In this document: positions 44,057 to 52,835 of the stretch, in pieces
How the letters are laid out: the number at the start of each line of letters is the position of its first letter
How positions within the stretch are numbered: the first letter of the stretch is position 1
Assembly (NCBI RefSeq): GCF_006717045.1
Contig: NZ_VFPH01000003.1
Coordinates: forward strand, 62,001-126,000
Direction: 5' to 3'
Origin: Pseudonocardia cypriaca
GTDB taxonomy: Bacteria > Actinomycetota > Actinomycetes > Mycobacteriales > Pseudonocardiaceae
DNA: 64,000 nucleotides
Made by a program: the position numbers and the translations under genes
The notes under the pieces: model-generated
The model's input: only the letters and a program-made list of their open reading frames with translations
Told to the model about the DNA's origin: nothing
The model's database searches: none

Positions 44057-44159
44057 TGGGAAGGCAGACCTTCAGCCAGAAGGCCTTGAGCCAGAAGGCC
44101 TTGAGCGAGAGAGGCCTGACTCAGAAAACCAGTTGCACCCGGCCGTAGCGTGGACAGAC

Positions 44160-44945
44160 GTGCTCAGGCCCTACCTCCACCTGGTCAGGGCGGGCTTCCG
44201 GCGCCACTCCATCTACCTCGCAGCGAGCCTCGCCGGCCTGTTCACGAACACCGTGTTCGGGCTCCTGCGGGTCGCCGTGCTGCTCGCCGTCGTCGAGCAG
44301 ACCGGCCGTGCTGCGGCCTACGACGCCGCCGACACGAGCACGTTCGTGTGGCTGGGTCAGGGCCTGCTCGCGGTCGTGATCCTGTGGCCGGAGCGGGAGC
44401 TCGCCCTTCGGGTGCGGTCGGGCGACGTCGCGATCGACCTCGCCCGGCCGTGGGACCTTCAGCCGGCGTTGCTGGCGCAGGACCTCGGCCGCGCCGCGCA
44501 CGCCATGCTGGTCCGGTTCGCGCCGCCGGTGCTGTTCGGCGCGCTCGTGCTGCCGTTCCGGTGGCCGCAGAGCCCGTGGACGGTGCTGGTCTTCGCGGTG
44601 TCCACCGTGCTCGCGGTGGTGATCAGCTTCTCGATCCGCTTCCTGTTGGACCTGACCGCGTTCTGGCTGATGGACAACCGCGGCGTCGTCACCGTCTACG
44701 CCGCGACGACCGGGTTGCTGTGCGGGCTGACCGTCCCGATCGCCTTCTTCCCCGACACCCTCCGGGTGGCGCTGTACACCACCCCGTTCCCGGCGATGCT
44801 GCAGACGCCGATCGACGTGTTCGGCGAACGGGGCTCGGCGGCCGCCCTGCTCGCCCACCAGGTGGTGTGGGCAGTGCTGCTGATCGCCGCGGGGCGGTTC
44901 GTACTCGCTCGGGCGACCCGGAAGCTGGTGGTGCAGGGTGGATAG
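44160..44945 (+). CDS. ABC-2-type transporter permease, subunit 1
   Basis: 261 residues from the GTG at 44160 (VLRPYLHLVRAGFRRHSIYL), chosen because upstream sequence is repeat-derived. Six hydrophobic helices; the layout fits the COG4587/ABC-2 type family found as triples with a second permease and an ATPase. RPWDLQPALLAQDLGRAAHA is a cytoplasmic coupling segment. Probably exports an unknown compound or helps translocate an envelope component. The next gene overlaps by 8 bp. Confidence 0.87.
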   Translation: MLRPYLHLVRAGFRRHSIYLAASLAGLFTNTVFGLLRVAVLLAVVEQTGRAAAYDAADTSTFVWLGQGLLAVVILWPERELALRVRSGDVAIDLARPWDLQPALLAQDLGRAAHAMLVRFAPPVLFGALVLPFRWPQSPWTVLVFAVSTVLAVVISFSIRFLLDLTAFWLMDNRGVVTVYAATTGLLCGLTVPIAFFPDTLRVALYTTPFPAMLQTPIDVFGERGSAAALLAHQVVWAVLLIAAGRFVLARATRKLVVQGG

Positions 44946-45738
44946 GGTCCGGATCCACCTGCGGATCCTCGGTTCGCGGGTGCGCAGCCAGCTGGCCTAC
45001 CCCGTCTCGTTCACCCTCGACACCCTCGGGCAGGCGCTCGGCCACGCCGCGGAGCTCGTCGTGATCCTCGCGGTGTTCGCACACGTCGACGCGCTCGGCG
45101 GCTTCGCCCGCGACGAGGTGCTGCTGATCTTCGGGCTCGCCGCGATCTCGTTCGGTCTCGCCGACCTCGCCGTCGGCCAGCTCGACGATCTGCCGCGCTG
45201 GATCCGCACCGGCGAGCTGGACGTGCTGCTCGCCCGGCCGCTCGGGGTGCTCCCCCAGCTCGTGACGAGCGACCTGCAGCTGCGGCGCCTGGGCCGCTCG
45301 GCGGTGGGCGTGGTCGTGCTCGCCATCGTCCTGGCTCAGGGCCAGGTGGAGCCCACCCCGCTGAACGCGCTGCTCGTCATCGGCACGCCGCTGATCGGCA
45401 CCACGATCATCAGCTCGATCTGGGTGGTCACCTGCTCGGTGTCGTTCTGGGTCATCGAGGGCCGCGAGCTGGCCAACGCGTTCACCTACGGCTCGCAGCT
45501 CACCACCGCGTACCCGATCACCGTCTTCGGACCGTGGCTGCGCCGCCTGCTCTGCTACGCCGTGCCGGGTGCGTTCGTCGCCTACTTCCCGGCCCTCGCG
45601 CTGCTGGACCGCCCCGACCCGCTCGGGCTGCCGCACTTCCTGCGCTACGCCGCACCGCTCGTCGCCGTCGCCGCCGTGCTCGTCGCGGCGCTCGTGTGGC
45701 GCACCGCCGTCCGCCACTACCAGGGAGCCGGATCATGA
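44938..45738 (+). CDS. ABC-2-type transporter permease, subunit 2
   Basis: 266 residues, GTG start inside the preceding gene. Six helices; ARPLGVLPQLVTSDLQLRRL corresponds to the coupling segment of the partner (COG3694-like). FWVIEGRELANAFTYGSQLTTAYPITVFG is characteristic of this half. Forms a heterodimeric channel with subunit 1; its stop overlaps the ATPase start (ATGA). Confidence 0.88.
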   Translation: MDRVRIHLRILGSRVRSQLAYPVSFTLDTLGQALGHAAELVVILAVFAHVDALGGFARDEVLLIFGLAAISFGLADLAVGQLDDLPRWIRTGELDVLLARPLGVLPQLVTSDLQLRRLGRSAVGVVVLAIVLAQGQVEPTPLNALLVIGTPLIGTTIISSIWVVTCSVSFWVIEGRELANAFTYGSQLTTAYPITVFGPWLRRLLCYAVPGAFVAYFPALALLDRPDPLGLPHFLRYAAPLVAVAAVLVAALVWRTAVRHYQGAGS

Positions 45739-46697
45739 GCGCCGTCCCGGACACCATCATCGAGACGGAAGGGCTGCGTCGGGAGTTCACGGTCGGCCGC
45801 AGGCGCGCGCGGCGCCGCGTGGTCGCGGTGAGCGACGTGGACCTGCGCATCGCGCCCGGTGAAGCCGTGGGTTTCCTCGGCCCGAACGGCGCGGGCAAGT
45901 CGACGACGATCAAGATGCTGATCGGCATCCTCGTGCCCACCGCGGGCCGGCTGCAGGTCTGCGGCCTGGACCCCACGCGGCAGCGGCGCGAGCTCGCCCG
46001 CCGGCTCGGCGTGGTGTTCGGCCAGCGCAGCCAGCTGTGGTGGGACCTGCCGCTGCGCGACAGCTTCGAGCTGCTCGGAGCGATCCACCGCGTCTCCGAA
46101 CCGGAGCAGCGCACACGGCTGGAGCGGTGCACCGAGGTGCTGGGGCTCGACGGGTTCCTCGACGTGCCGGTGCGGCAGCTGTCGCTGGGCCAGCGGATGC
46201 GCGGCGAGGTCACCGCGGCTCTGCTGCACGGCCCGCAGCTGCTCGTGCTGGACGAGCCGACCGTCGGGCTCGACCTGGTGAGCAAGGAGCGGCTGCGCGC
46301 GTTCCTGCAGGAGGTCAACATCGTCGACGGGGTGACGATCCTGCTCACCACGCACGACCTGCCCGACGTCGAGCGGCTCTGCCGCCGCGTCGTCGTGATC
46401 GACCAGGGCCGGGTGGTGGCCGACGACGCCATCGACGCGCTGCGCGCCCGTTCCGGCGGTGCACGGGAGGTCGTCGTCGAGCTGACGGCACCGGCCGCAC
46501 CGCTCGAGGGCCTGCCGGGAGTGCGGGAAGTCCGGGTCGAGGCGGACGGCCTGCGCCAGCGGCTCGCGTTCACGCCCGGCGACACCACAGCGGCCGCCTT
46601 GATCTCGGCCGTCGCGGCACGCGCTGAGCTGCGCGACGTCACGGTGGTCGAACCGTCGATCGAGGACCTCGTCCGCCGGCTCTACGCACAGGACTGA
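45735..46697 (+). CDS. ABC transporter ATP-binding protein of the ABC-2 exporter
   Basis: 320 residues from the ATG at 45735. Walker A GPNGAGKST, Q-loop VVFGQRSQLWWDLPLRDSFE, signature LSLGQRMRGEV, Walker B LLVLDEPTVGLD and switch His in LLTTHDLPDVERL. The variant Q-loop with QRSQLWW is typical of COG4586 ATPases, supporting the three-gene pairing. A C-terminal extension (~235-320) may be regulatory. Powers the two permeases. Confidence 0.94.
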   Translation: MSAVPDTIIETEGLRREFTVGRRRARRRVVAVSDVDLRIAPGEAVGFLGPNGAGKSTTIKMLIGILVPTAGRLQVCGLDPTRQRRELARRLGVVFGQRSQLWWDLPLRDSFELLGAIHRVSEPEQRTRLERCTEVLGLDGFLDVPVRQLSLGQRMRGEVTAALLHGPQLLVLDEPTVGLDLVSKERLRAFLQEVNIVDGVTILLTTHDLPDVERLCRRVVVIDQGRVVADDAIDALRARSGGAREVVVELTAPAAPLEGLPGVREVRVEADGLRQRLAFTPGDTTAAALISAVAARAELRDVTVVEPSIEDLVRRLYAQD

Positions 46698-46723
46698 TCG
46701 CGGTCGGACCCGATCGCGCCGAA

Positions 46724-48037
46724 TCAGGACTCCGCGGAAGCGGCCACACCCGGGATGCGGCCGTGCCGGAACGCGTCGACGAAGAGGGCGTGGTCCTCCC
46801 GCACCCGCGCGGCGTAGTCGTGGGCGAACTCCACCACCCATCCCACGAACTCGTCCTCGCGGCCGCCAACGACCTCGGCGATCGCCTCCTCGGTCTGGAA
46901 CGGCACCAGCGAGTGGTCGGCGTCGGAGTCGGCCACGCAGTGCACCTTCGCCGTTGCCCGGCCGAGGTTGTCCACCACCGGGGCGATCTCGGCCGGTTCG
47001 GTGAGCTCCGACCAGTCCAGGTCCGCCTCGTACGGCGACACCTCGCTCACCACGAATCCGACGCCGTTCAGGTCGGTCCAGCCCAGCAGCGGGTCGGCGT
47101 GCGCCTGCAGCGCCCGCTGCGACACCGCGGTGCGGTGGCCGTGGTGCCGGAAGGCGCCCGAGATCGCCGGGTCGGTGACCACGCGGGACGGCGAGGCGAC
47201 GTTGCCCTGCTTCATCGACAGCACGACGTCGTTGTCGAGCGCCTGGTTGTAGCCCTCGATCAGCACCGTGTAGGCCGGGAGCCCGGCGCTACCGATCCCG
47301 AAGCCGGAGCGCCCGGCCACGTCCTTGACCCGGTAGGCCACCCCGCGGAGCCGCTTCGCCTGCGGGATCGACTCGAGGTAGCGCTCGAACGCGTCGAGCA
47401 CCGCCGCGCGCTCACCGTCCTCCAGCCTGCGCAGGCCCGGCACCTCACGCAGCACCCGGTCGAAGCCCTCGGTCTCGGTGATCCCGTCGAGCAGGGCCAC
47501 CCGGGTGCGCAGCTTCGCCAGCTGCAGCACCTGGTGGACGGCACCATCGGTGGTGTCGAGCCGCAGCGCGAAGCTGCGATCGTCGGCCTGGTCGACGAAC
47601 CACCGCACCTGGTCGAGGTAGGCCCGCACGTACCGCTCGACCAGCCGGGAGATGTCGGCGTCCGAGATCGCCTTGCGCCAGCCCAGCAGCGCCATGCTGG
47701 CGGCGAAGCGGGTGACGTCCCAGGTGAAGTGCCCGACGTACGCCTCGTCGAAGTCGTTCACGTCGAAGATCAGCACCCCGTCGCCGTCCATGTAGGTGCC
47801 GAAGTTCTCCGCGTGCAGGTCGCCCTGGATCCACACCCGGCTCGTCCGCTCGTCGGCCCACGGATCGTCCCGCTCGGCCACGTCCGCGTAGAAGAGGCAG
47901 GCGCTGCCGCGGTAGAATGCGAACGGGTCCGCCGCCATTTTCCGGAACTTCGTCCGAAATGCGCCGGGATCGGCCGTCATGAGGTCGGCGAACGCCTCCA
48001 CCAGCGTGTCGACGATTCGTTCCGAGCGGTCGGTCAT
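46724..48037 (-). CDS. DUF2252 family protein
   Basis: 437 residues. The family's kinase-like core is visible: SRVWIQGDLHAENFGTYMDG and VLIFDVNDFDEAYVGHFTWD (equivalents of the catalytic and metal-binding Asp segments of APH-like kinases), YRVKDVAGRSGFGIGSAGLP and LSMKQGNVASPSRVV. The biochemical role of DUF2252 is not established; a phosphotransferase-type reaction is inferred. Monocistronic, convergent with the exporter ATPase gene. Confidence 0.93.
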   Translation of the reverse strand: MTDRSERIVDTLVEAFADLMTADPGAFRTKFRKMAADPFAFYRGSACLFYADVAERDDPWADERTSRVWIQGDLHAENFGTYMDGDGVLIFDVNDFDEAYVGHFTWDVTRFAASMALLGWRKAISDADISRLVERYVRAYLDQVRWFVDQADDRSFALRLDTTDGAVHQVLQLAKLRTRVALLDGITETEGFDRVLREVPGLRRLEDGERAAVLDAFERYLESIPQAKRLRGVAYRVKDVAGRSGFGIGSAGLPAYTVLIEGYNQALDNDVVLSMKQGNVASPSRVVTDPAISGAFRHHGHRTAVSQRALQAHADPLLGWTDLNGVGFVVSEVSPYEADLDWSELTEPAEIAPVVDNLGRATAKVHCVADSDADHSLVPFQTEEAIAEVVGGREDEFVGWVVEFAHDYAARVREDHALFVDAFRHGRIPGVAASAES

Positions 48038-48081
48038 TCCCCGATGATGCCGCGCCGGGCCTTCATCGACGTCTCAGCGCG

Positions 48082-48669
48082 CTATCGATCCCAGCCGACG
48101 GCCGGTGCATCCGGGGGCAGCGGCACGCGCAGCACACGCATCTGCATCGCGAGGAGGCCGTAGTAGCCCACGAGCGTGGTGAGCTCGACGGCGCCGGCCT
48201 CGCCGAGTTGCCCGACGACGCTCGCCCACGCGGCGTCGTCGACGTCGCCGGTGGCGAGCAGCTGCCCGACGACGGCGGCGGCGGCGCGCTCGGCCGGGTC
48301 GTCCGGCTCGACCGGTCCTCCTGTGCGGACCGCCTCCAGCAGCGCTGCCGGCAGTCCGGCCAATGCGGCGAGCGGTGCGTGGGCGTACCACTCGAAGTCC
48401 GAACGGTGGTGCGCGGCGACCTGCAGCGTCGCGAGCTCGCGAACCCGCTCGGGCAGCACGCTGCCGTATCGCAGCGCAGCGCCCAGCGCCTGCAGCGCCG
48501 CGCCCGATCTCGGGGCGCGCAGCATCGCGTCGAACGGGCCGTGCAGGCTGCCGTCCGAGCTCAGCCCCACCCGGCCCGGCGGGTCGGCGAGCGCGTCGTA
48601 CACCGCGCGCTGCTCGGCGTCGAGCTCGTCGGGGCGCAGGGGGCGCAGCCGTCGCTCGCCCACCCTCAC
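48082..48669 (-). CDS. Carboxymuconolactone decarboxylase-like (AhpD fold) protein
   Basis: 195 residues, GTG start overlapping the DUF3017 stop (GTGA). CMD-like features: GPFDAMLRAPRSGAALQALG, LPERVRELATLQVAAHHRSD and FEWYAHAPLAALAGLP. The C-x-x-C of AhpD peroxidases is absent (VAAHHRSDFEWYAH), so it belongs to the Cys-less branch and may be a hydrolase/decarboxylase or a structural member. Last gene of the folD-DUF3017 run. Confidence 0.85.
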   Translation of the reverse strand: MRVGERRLRPLRPDELDAEQRAVYDALADPPGRVGLSSDGSLHGPFDAMLRAPRSGAALQALGAALRYGSVLPERVRELATLQVAAHHRSDFEWYAHAPLAALAGLPAALLEAVRTGGPVEPDDPAERAAAAVVGQLLATGDVDDAAWASVVGQLGEAGAVELTTLVGYYGLLAMQMRVLRVPLPPDAPAVGWDR

Positions 48670-48956
48670 CCGCCGTTCAGCAGGCTGGCGGTGATCGTCA
48701 TGGCCAGCACGGCGATCACGGTGCCCAGCCCGCCGTAGGCGAGCACGTCGATCGGACGGCTGCGGATCGCGAGCAGCCCGACCCGGTCCGTCGGCAGCAG
48801 CACCCGCAGCACAGCGGCCACGATCAGGGCACCGCCGAGCAGCACCGCCCCCTCGCGCCAGTGCTGGGTGAGCGTCCTGACCATGCCCGCACCCGCGATC
48901 AGCAGCACGAACGTCATCGGCGCGTGCACCGGCAGGCGGGAGCGGAGGCCGGTCAC
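48666..48956 (-). CDS. DUF3017 membrane protein
   Basis: 96 residues from the GTG at 48956, overlapping the folD stop (GTGA). Three predicted helices (MTFVLLIAGAGMVRTL, AVLLGGALIVAAVLRVLL, DVLAYGGLGTVIAVLAMTI) with the TDRVGLLAIRSRPIDVL loop typical of the family. Adjacent to folD, as I remember for many actinobacteria including mycobacteria. Function unknown. Confidence 0.88.
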   Translation of the reverse strand: MTGLRSRLPVHAPMTFVLLIAGAGMVRTLTQHWREGAVLLGGALIVAAVLRVLLPTDRVGLLAIRSRPIDVLAYGGLGTVIAVLAMTITASLLNGG

Positions 48957-49813
48957 GACGGTTCGCCGACCGCCCGCTCGGCTGCTTCCACCACGTTGGT
49001 CAGCAGCATCGCCCGCGTCATCGGACCGACCCCACCGGGCATCGGCGCGAGCAGCCCGGCCACCTCGGCCACCTCGGGCGCGACGTCGCCCACCAGCCCG
49101 GTGTCCGTTCGCGTCACACCGACGTCGAGGACGGTGGCTCCCGGCCGCACCATGTCGGCGGTGATCAGGCCTTGCACGCCCGCGGCCGCGACGACGATGT
49201 CGGCGCGGCGGACCTCGGCGGCGAGGTCCTTCGTGCCCGTGTGGCACAGCGTCACGGTGGCGTTCTCGGACCGGCGGGTGAGCAGCAGGCCGAGCGGCCT
49301 TCCGACCGTGACGCCGCGGCCGACCACGGTGACGCGCGCGCCGTTCAGCTCCACGCCGTAGCGGCGGCACAGCTCGACGATTCCCCGCGGCGTGCACGGC
49401 AGCGGGCCCGGCTCGCCGAGCACGAGCCGCCCGAGGCTCACCGGGGCGAGCCCGTCGGCGTCCTTCATCGGGTCGATCCGCCCCAGCGCCGCGCCCGCGT
49501 CGAGCCCCTTCGGCAGCGGAAGCTGCACGATGAACCCGGTGCAGGCCGGGTCGGCGTTCAGCTCGTCGACGGCCCGCTCGACCTCGGCCTGGGTGGCATC
49601 GGCCGGCAGCTCCCGCTGGATCGAGGTGATGCCGACCTTGGCGCAGTCGCGGTGCTTGCCCCGGACGTAGGAGTGCGAGCCCGGGTCGTCGCCGACGAGG
49701 AGCGTGCCGAGCCCCGGTGTCACGCCGCTCGCCTGCAGCTTCTCCACCCGCCCCGCCAGCTCGCCGAGCAGTTCCTGCAGCGTGGCTCTTCCGTCCATCA
49801 CCGTCGCCGTCAC
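48953..49813 (-). CDS. folD: Bifunctional methylenetetrahydrofolate dehydrogenase/cyclohydrolase
   Basis: 286 residues from the GTG at 49813: GGGAGG lies 9 bases upstream of it but touches the alternative ATG at 49822, so the GTG is favoured. Family motifs: VGDDPGSHSYVRGKHRDCAK (catalytic Lys after SYxxxK), GFIVQLPLPKGLD, PCTPRGIVEL, VVGRGVTVGRPLGLLLTRR and PMPGGVGPMTRAMLLTN. Interconverts methylene-, methenyl- and formyl-tetrahydrofolate in one-carbon metabolism. Confidence 0.97.
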   Translation of the reverse strand: MTATVMDGRATLQELLGELAGRVEKLQASGVTPGLGTLLVGDDPGSHSYVRGKHRDCAKVGITSIQRELPADATQAEVERAVDELNADPACTGFIVQLPLPKGLDAGAALGRIDPMKDADGLAPVSLGRLVLGEPGPLPCTPRGIVELCRRYGVELNGARVTVVGRGVTVGRPLGLLLTRRSENATVTLCHTGTKDLAAEVRRADIVVAAAGVQGLITADMVRPGATVLDVGVTRTDTGLVGDVAPEVAEVAGLLAPMPGGVGPMTRAMLLTNVVEAAERAVGEPS

Positions 49814-49988
49814 GGACACCATCCTCCCAGCCGGGCGGGCGCCCGCCATCGGCCGGTGCGCCGAGACCGGTCCGACAACTGTCTCGGTGTGGGGGCTCGC
49901 GCACCCGCCTCCCGCTCACGCACCTGTTCGCCGCCCGCGCTACGACAGGGTGCGCCGGTCGAAACGGGGTGCGTGTCTACTGTGTCCT

Positions 49989-51389
49989 GTGCTGCGCGTC
50001 GAGGACCTCCGCTCGCTGCCGTTGTTCGGCGACCTGTCCGACGACCAGATCACGCAGCTGGTCGCGGCCGGCACCGTCGTCCGGATCGAGCCCGGTGTCG
50101 AGCTGTTCCACGAGGGCGAGCCTGCGGACGCCTGGTGGGCGCTGGTGGACGGCGCGATCGAGCTGAGCCGTCGCGCCGACCGCGAGGAGACGGTGGTCGG
50201 CCGGATGGACGTGCCCGGCAGGTGGGCGGGCGGGTTCCGCGCCTGGGACGAGGGCGGCGTCTACCTCGCGACGGGCCGCGGACAGGTCGCCGGGCGGGTG
50301 CTCCGGGTGCCCGCCGCGGCGCTGGCCGAGCTTGCGAGGGCCTGGTTCCCCTTCGGCAGCCACCTGATCAGCGGGCTCTACCGCACGGCGCGCTCGATCG
50401 AGTCGACCGCGCGCCAGCACCAGTCGCTGGTGGCACTGGGCACGCTCGCCGCGGGTATCGCCCATCAGATCAACAACCCGGCCGCGGCCGCCACCAGGGC
50501 GATCGACGAGCTCGATGCGACGTACCGGACCCTCGTGTCGTCGCAGGTCCTGCTCGCCGGCGACGAGCTCTCCGCCCGGCAGTTCGCCGCGCTGGACGCC
50601 CTTCGCGCCGAGCTCGGCTCCCGCCCGGCCGCCTCGGACCCGCTCACCGTGTCCGACCTGGAGGGCGACCTCGAGGTCTGGCTCGCCGACCACGGTGTCG
50701 AGCGGGAGTGGCTCCTCGCCCCGGCGCTCGCCGCGGCGGGCGCCGACATCGCCTGGTGCGAGCGGGTGGCCGCCGCGATCGGCGGACCGGCACTCGGGCC
50801 CGGCCTGGAGTGGGTGGCGAGCACGCTGTCGGCCACCGCGCTGCTCGCCGAGCTCAAGGAGTCGACCGCCCGGATCTCCGAGCTGGTCGCCACCGTGAAG
50901 TCCTACTCCCAGATGGACCGCGCGTCGCTGCAGCGCGTCGACGTGACGAGTGGGCTCGACAGCACGGTCGCGATGCTCGGCGACCGGATCGGCGGCGGCG
51001 TCACCGTCGTCCGCGACTACGGGTCCGACGTGCGTCCGATCGACGCCTATGCGAGCGAGCTGAACCAGGTCTGGACCAACCTGATCGACAACGCGCTCGA
51101 CGCGATGGACGGCTCGGGAACGCTCCGGCTGACGGTGCGCGCCGACGGCGACGCCGTGGCGGTGTCGATCGCCGACACCGGGCCGGGCATGTCGCCGCAG
51201 GTGGCGGAGCGCGCGTTCGACGCGTTCTTCTCGACCAAGGACGTCGGCAAGGGCACGGGCCTCGGCCTCGACATCGCGCGGCGCATCGTCGTGGAGCGCC
51301 ACGGCGGCACCATCACGATCGACTCCCGCCCGGGCGCGACCACCCTGCACGTCCGGCTACCTCGCTCGGGTGTCGCAGCCGGGTCGTGA
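49989..51389 (+). CDS. Sensor histidine kinase with N-terminal cyclic-nucleotide-binding domain
   Basis: 466 residues from the GTG at 49989. Residues ~1-110 are a CNBD/CRP-like sensor (LRSLPLFGDLSDDQITQLVA, PGVELFHEGEPADAWWALVD). A helical linker follows, then the H-box in LAAGIAHQINNPAAAATRAI (GIAHEINNP type with Gln for Glu), N-box NQVWTNLIDNALDAMDG, G1 SIADTGPGMSP and G2 GKGTGLGLDIARRIVVERHG. No membrane segment, so it is cytoplasmic. No response regulator gene adjoins, making it an orphan kinase. Signal could be a cyclic nucleotide, though the binding cassette's key Arg is not obvious. Confidence 0.92.
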   Translation: MLRVEDLRSLPLFGDLSDDQITQLVAAGTVVRIEPGVELFHEGEPADAWWALVDGAIELSRRADREETVVGRMDVPGRWAGGFRAWDEGGVYLATGRGQVAGRVLRVPAAALAELARAWFPFGSHLISGLYRTARSIESTARQHQSLVALGTLAAGIAHQINNPAAAATRAIDELDATYRTLVSSQVLLAGDELSARQFAALDALRAELGSRPAASDPLTVSDLEGDLEVWLADHGVEREWLLAPALAAAGADIAWCERVAAAIGGPALGPGLEWVASTLSATALLAELKESTARISELVATVKSYSQMDRASLQRVDVTSGLDSTVAMLGDRIGGGVTVVRDYGSDVRPIDAYASELNQVWTNLIDNALDAMDGSGTLRLTVRADGDAVAVSIADTGPGMSPQVAERAFDAFFSTKDVGKGTGLGLDIARRIVVERHGGTITIDSRPGATTLHVRLPRSGVAAGS

Positions 51390-51420
51390 TCCCTCCGACC
51401 GGTTCCTCCTTCAGGGCGGA

Positions 51421-51446
51421 GCTGCTGAGCGCCACCGTGCGGTAGC
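51421..51446. repeat. 26-bp sequence identical to part of dnaE2 (55184-55209)
   Basis: In the 217-bp gap between the orphan kinase and the MFS gene, 26 bases are identical and in the same orientation to bases 55184-55209 within dnaE2, where the minus strand encodes YRTVALSS. The flanks do not match. The rest of the gap has a GTCCGGACGGC dyad and no recognisable gene. Confidence 0.7.
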
Positions 51447-51606
51447 TCGGGCCCGGAAGTCGGTAGCCGTCCGGACGGCAGCTCGCTACCTTCGCGGCCA
51501 TGAGCTCCTGAGATGTCCGCCGGCCCCTGCCCGCAGTACTCCTCGGAGTTCCCGCACGCATGCGTCATACCGTCCTGCCTGGCTGCTCCCACTCGGCGGT
51601 CCGCCC

Positions 51607-52827
51607 ATGAGCGGCGACAGGCTCGTCACCCTGTTCCTCGGATGGGTCGGCGTCCGAGCCGTGCTGCACAACGGCTGGTGGCTCGTCACGAGCTTCTACA
51701 TGGTCGTCGACGCGCAGCTGTCACCCGCGCAGCTGCTGGTGATCGCCGCGGCCCAGGGCATCGCCTCCATGATCTTCGAGGTGCCGGCCGGGGTGCTCGC
51801 GGACGCGGTGAGCCGCAAGTGGGCGATCGTGGTCGCCCATCCCCTGATGGCGGTCGCGATGATCACGACCGGCCTGTTCCCGGACTTCGTGCCGCTGCTG
51901 CTCGCGCAGATGCTGTGGGGGATCTCCTGGACGTTCTCCAGCGGAGCCGACATCGCGTGGATCACCGACGAGCTGGACCGGCCGGAGCTCATCGACCGGG
52001 TGCTCGCCCGACAGGCGCGCCGGCAGCTCCTCGGGGCGGTCGTCGGCATGCTCGGCGTCGGCGGTCTCGCTGCCCTGGTGGGGCGGCAGTCCGCGATCGT
52101 GGCCGCCGGAGTCCTGATGCTCGCCCTGGGAGCAGCGGTCGCGTTCGCCTTCCCGGAACGCAACTTCACGCCGATCCGCACAGGTCGCCTGCGCGTGTCG
52201 CTCGACATCGCCCGGCGCGGGGCCCGGCTCGCCGTCCGCGACCGGACGATCCTCGCCCTCGTCGTCGTCACCGTGCTCGTCAACGGCGCCGCCGACTCCT
52301 TCGGGCGCATCTACCCGCTCCAGCTGCACGCCCTCGGCTTCCCCGCCGGCGGTCCGGGAACGGTGTGGTCCACCGTTCTGGGCATCGGTGCCCTCGTCAT
52401 CGGCGCCCTGTCGCTCCGCGCCGTGGAACAGCGGATCTACGGCGAGCGAGGCGCCCGGGGCGCCATGCTCCTGGCCTGCGCCGCGGGCGTCCTCGGCCTG
52501 GGCATGCTCGGGCTCGCCCCGGACCTCACCACCGCGCTGGTCGCGGTGCTCGTCGCATCCGGGGTCGCCATGCCGCTGGTGCGCACGGTCACGACGATCT
52601 GGGTCAACCGCCGCACGTCGAGCGACGTCCGCGCGACCGTCCACTCCTTCCTGGCCCAGGCGGAGTACGGGGGCGAGATCCTCTGCGCCGGGCTCCTGGC
52701 GGCCCTGTCCGGCGTCCTCGGTTCCGCTGGGGCGTTCATCTTCACGGCGGCCCTTTTCGGCGCCAGCATGCTCGTGATCTCGCTGGGACGTCGTGCACGA
52801 GTCACGACAACCGGGGCGAGGCGGTGA
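51607..52827 (+). CDS. MFS transporter
   Basis: 406 residues, about 12 helices. The loop 2-3 motif is FEVPAGVLADAVSRKWAIVV, the MFS motif A pattern (G-x-LaD-x-x-x-R/K). WGISWTFSSGADIAWITDEL is typical of the drug/tetracycline-like exporters' helix 4-5 region. The second half lies after a short charged loop (RTGRLRVSLDIARRG). Substrate unknown. Convergent with the pentapeptide gene, 8 bp apart. Confidence 0.92.
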   Translation: MSGDRLVTLFLGWVGVRAVLHNGWWLVTSFYMVVDAQLSPAQLLVIAAAQGIASMIFEVPAGVLADAVSRKWAIVVAHPLMAVAMITTGLFPDFVPLLLAQMLWGISWTFSSGADIAWITDELDRPELIDRVLARQARRQLLGAVVGMLGVGGLAALVGRQSAIVAAGVLMLALGAAVAFAFPERNFTPIRTGRLRVSLDIARRGARLAVRDRTILALVVVTVLVNGAADSFGRIYPLQLHALGFPAGGPGTVWSTVLGIGALVIGALSLRAVEQRIYGERGARGAMLLACAAGVLGLGMLGLAPDLTTALVAVLVASGVAMPLVRTVTTIWVNRRTSSDVRATVHSFLAQAEYGGEILCAGLLAALSGVLGSAGAFIFTAALFGASMLVISLGRRARVTTTGARR

Positions 52828-52835
52828 TCGGTGTG

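Larger units (their letters stand above)
43424..44105. repeat. Repeat island between the TetR gene and the ABC-2 exporter operon
   Basis: Of the 761-bp gap, 682 bp are repeats: direct 43-bp-period units opening GGCCTTCGGTGGC at 43424, 43467 and 43510; two inverted palindromic elements at 43510-43686 and 43878-44056; a 191-bp centre with nested hairpins (CGTTTCGG...CCGAAACG, CCGACGC...GCGTCGG); and a 15-bp tandem (CCAGAAGGCCTTGAG at 44076-44090 and 44091-44105, a degenerate unit before). Open frames here lack coding character. The promoter of the exporter operon probably lies in the last 55 bp or inside the island. Confidence 0.85.

Noticed and set aside
51313..51561. A minus-strand gene in the kinase/MFS gap
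   Set aside because: Its only recognisable stretch is the 26-bp dnaE2 identity; the rest is shadow of the kinase end and non-coding sequence.
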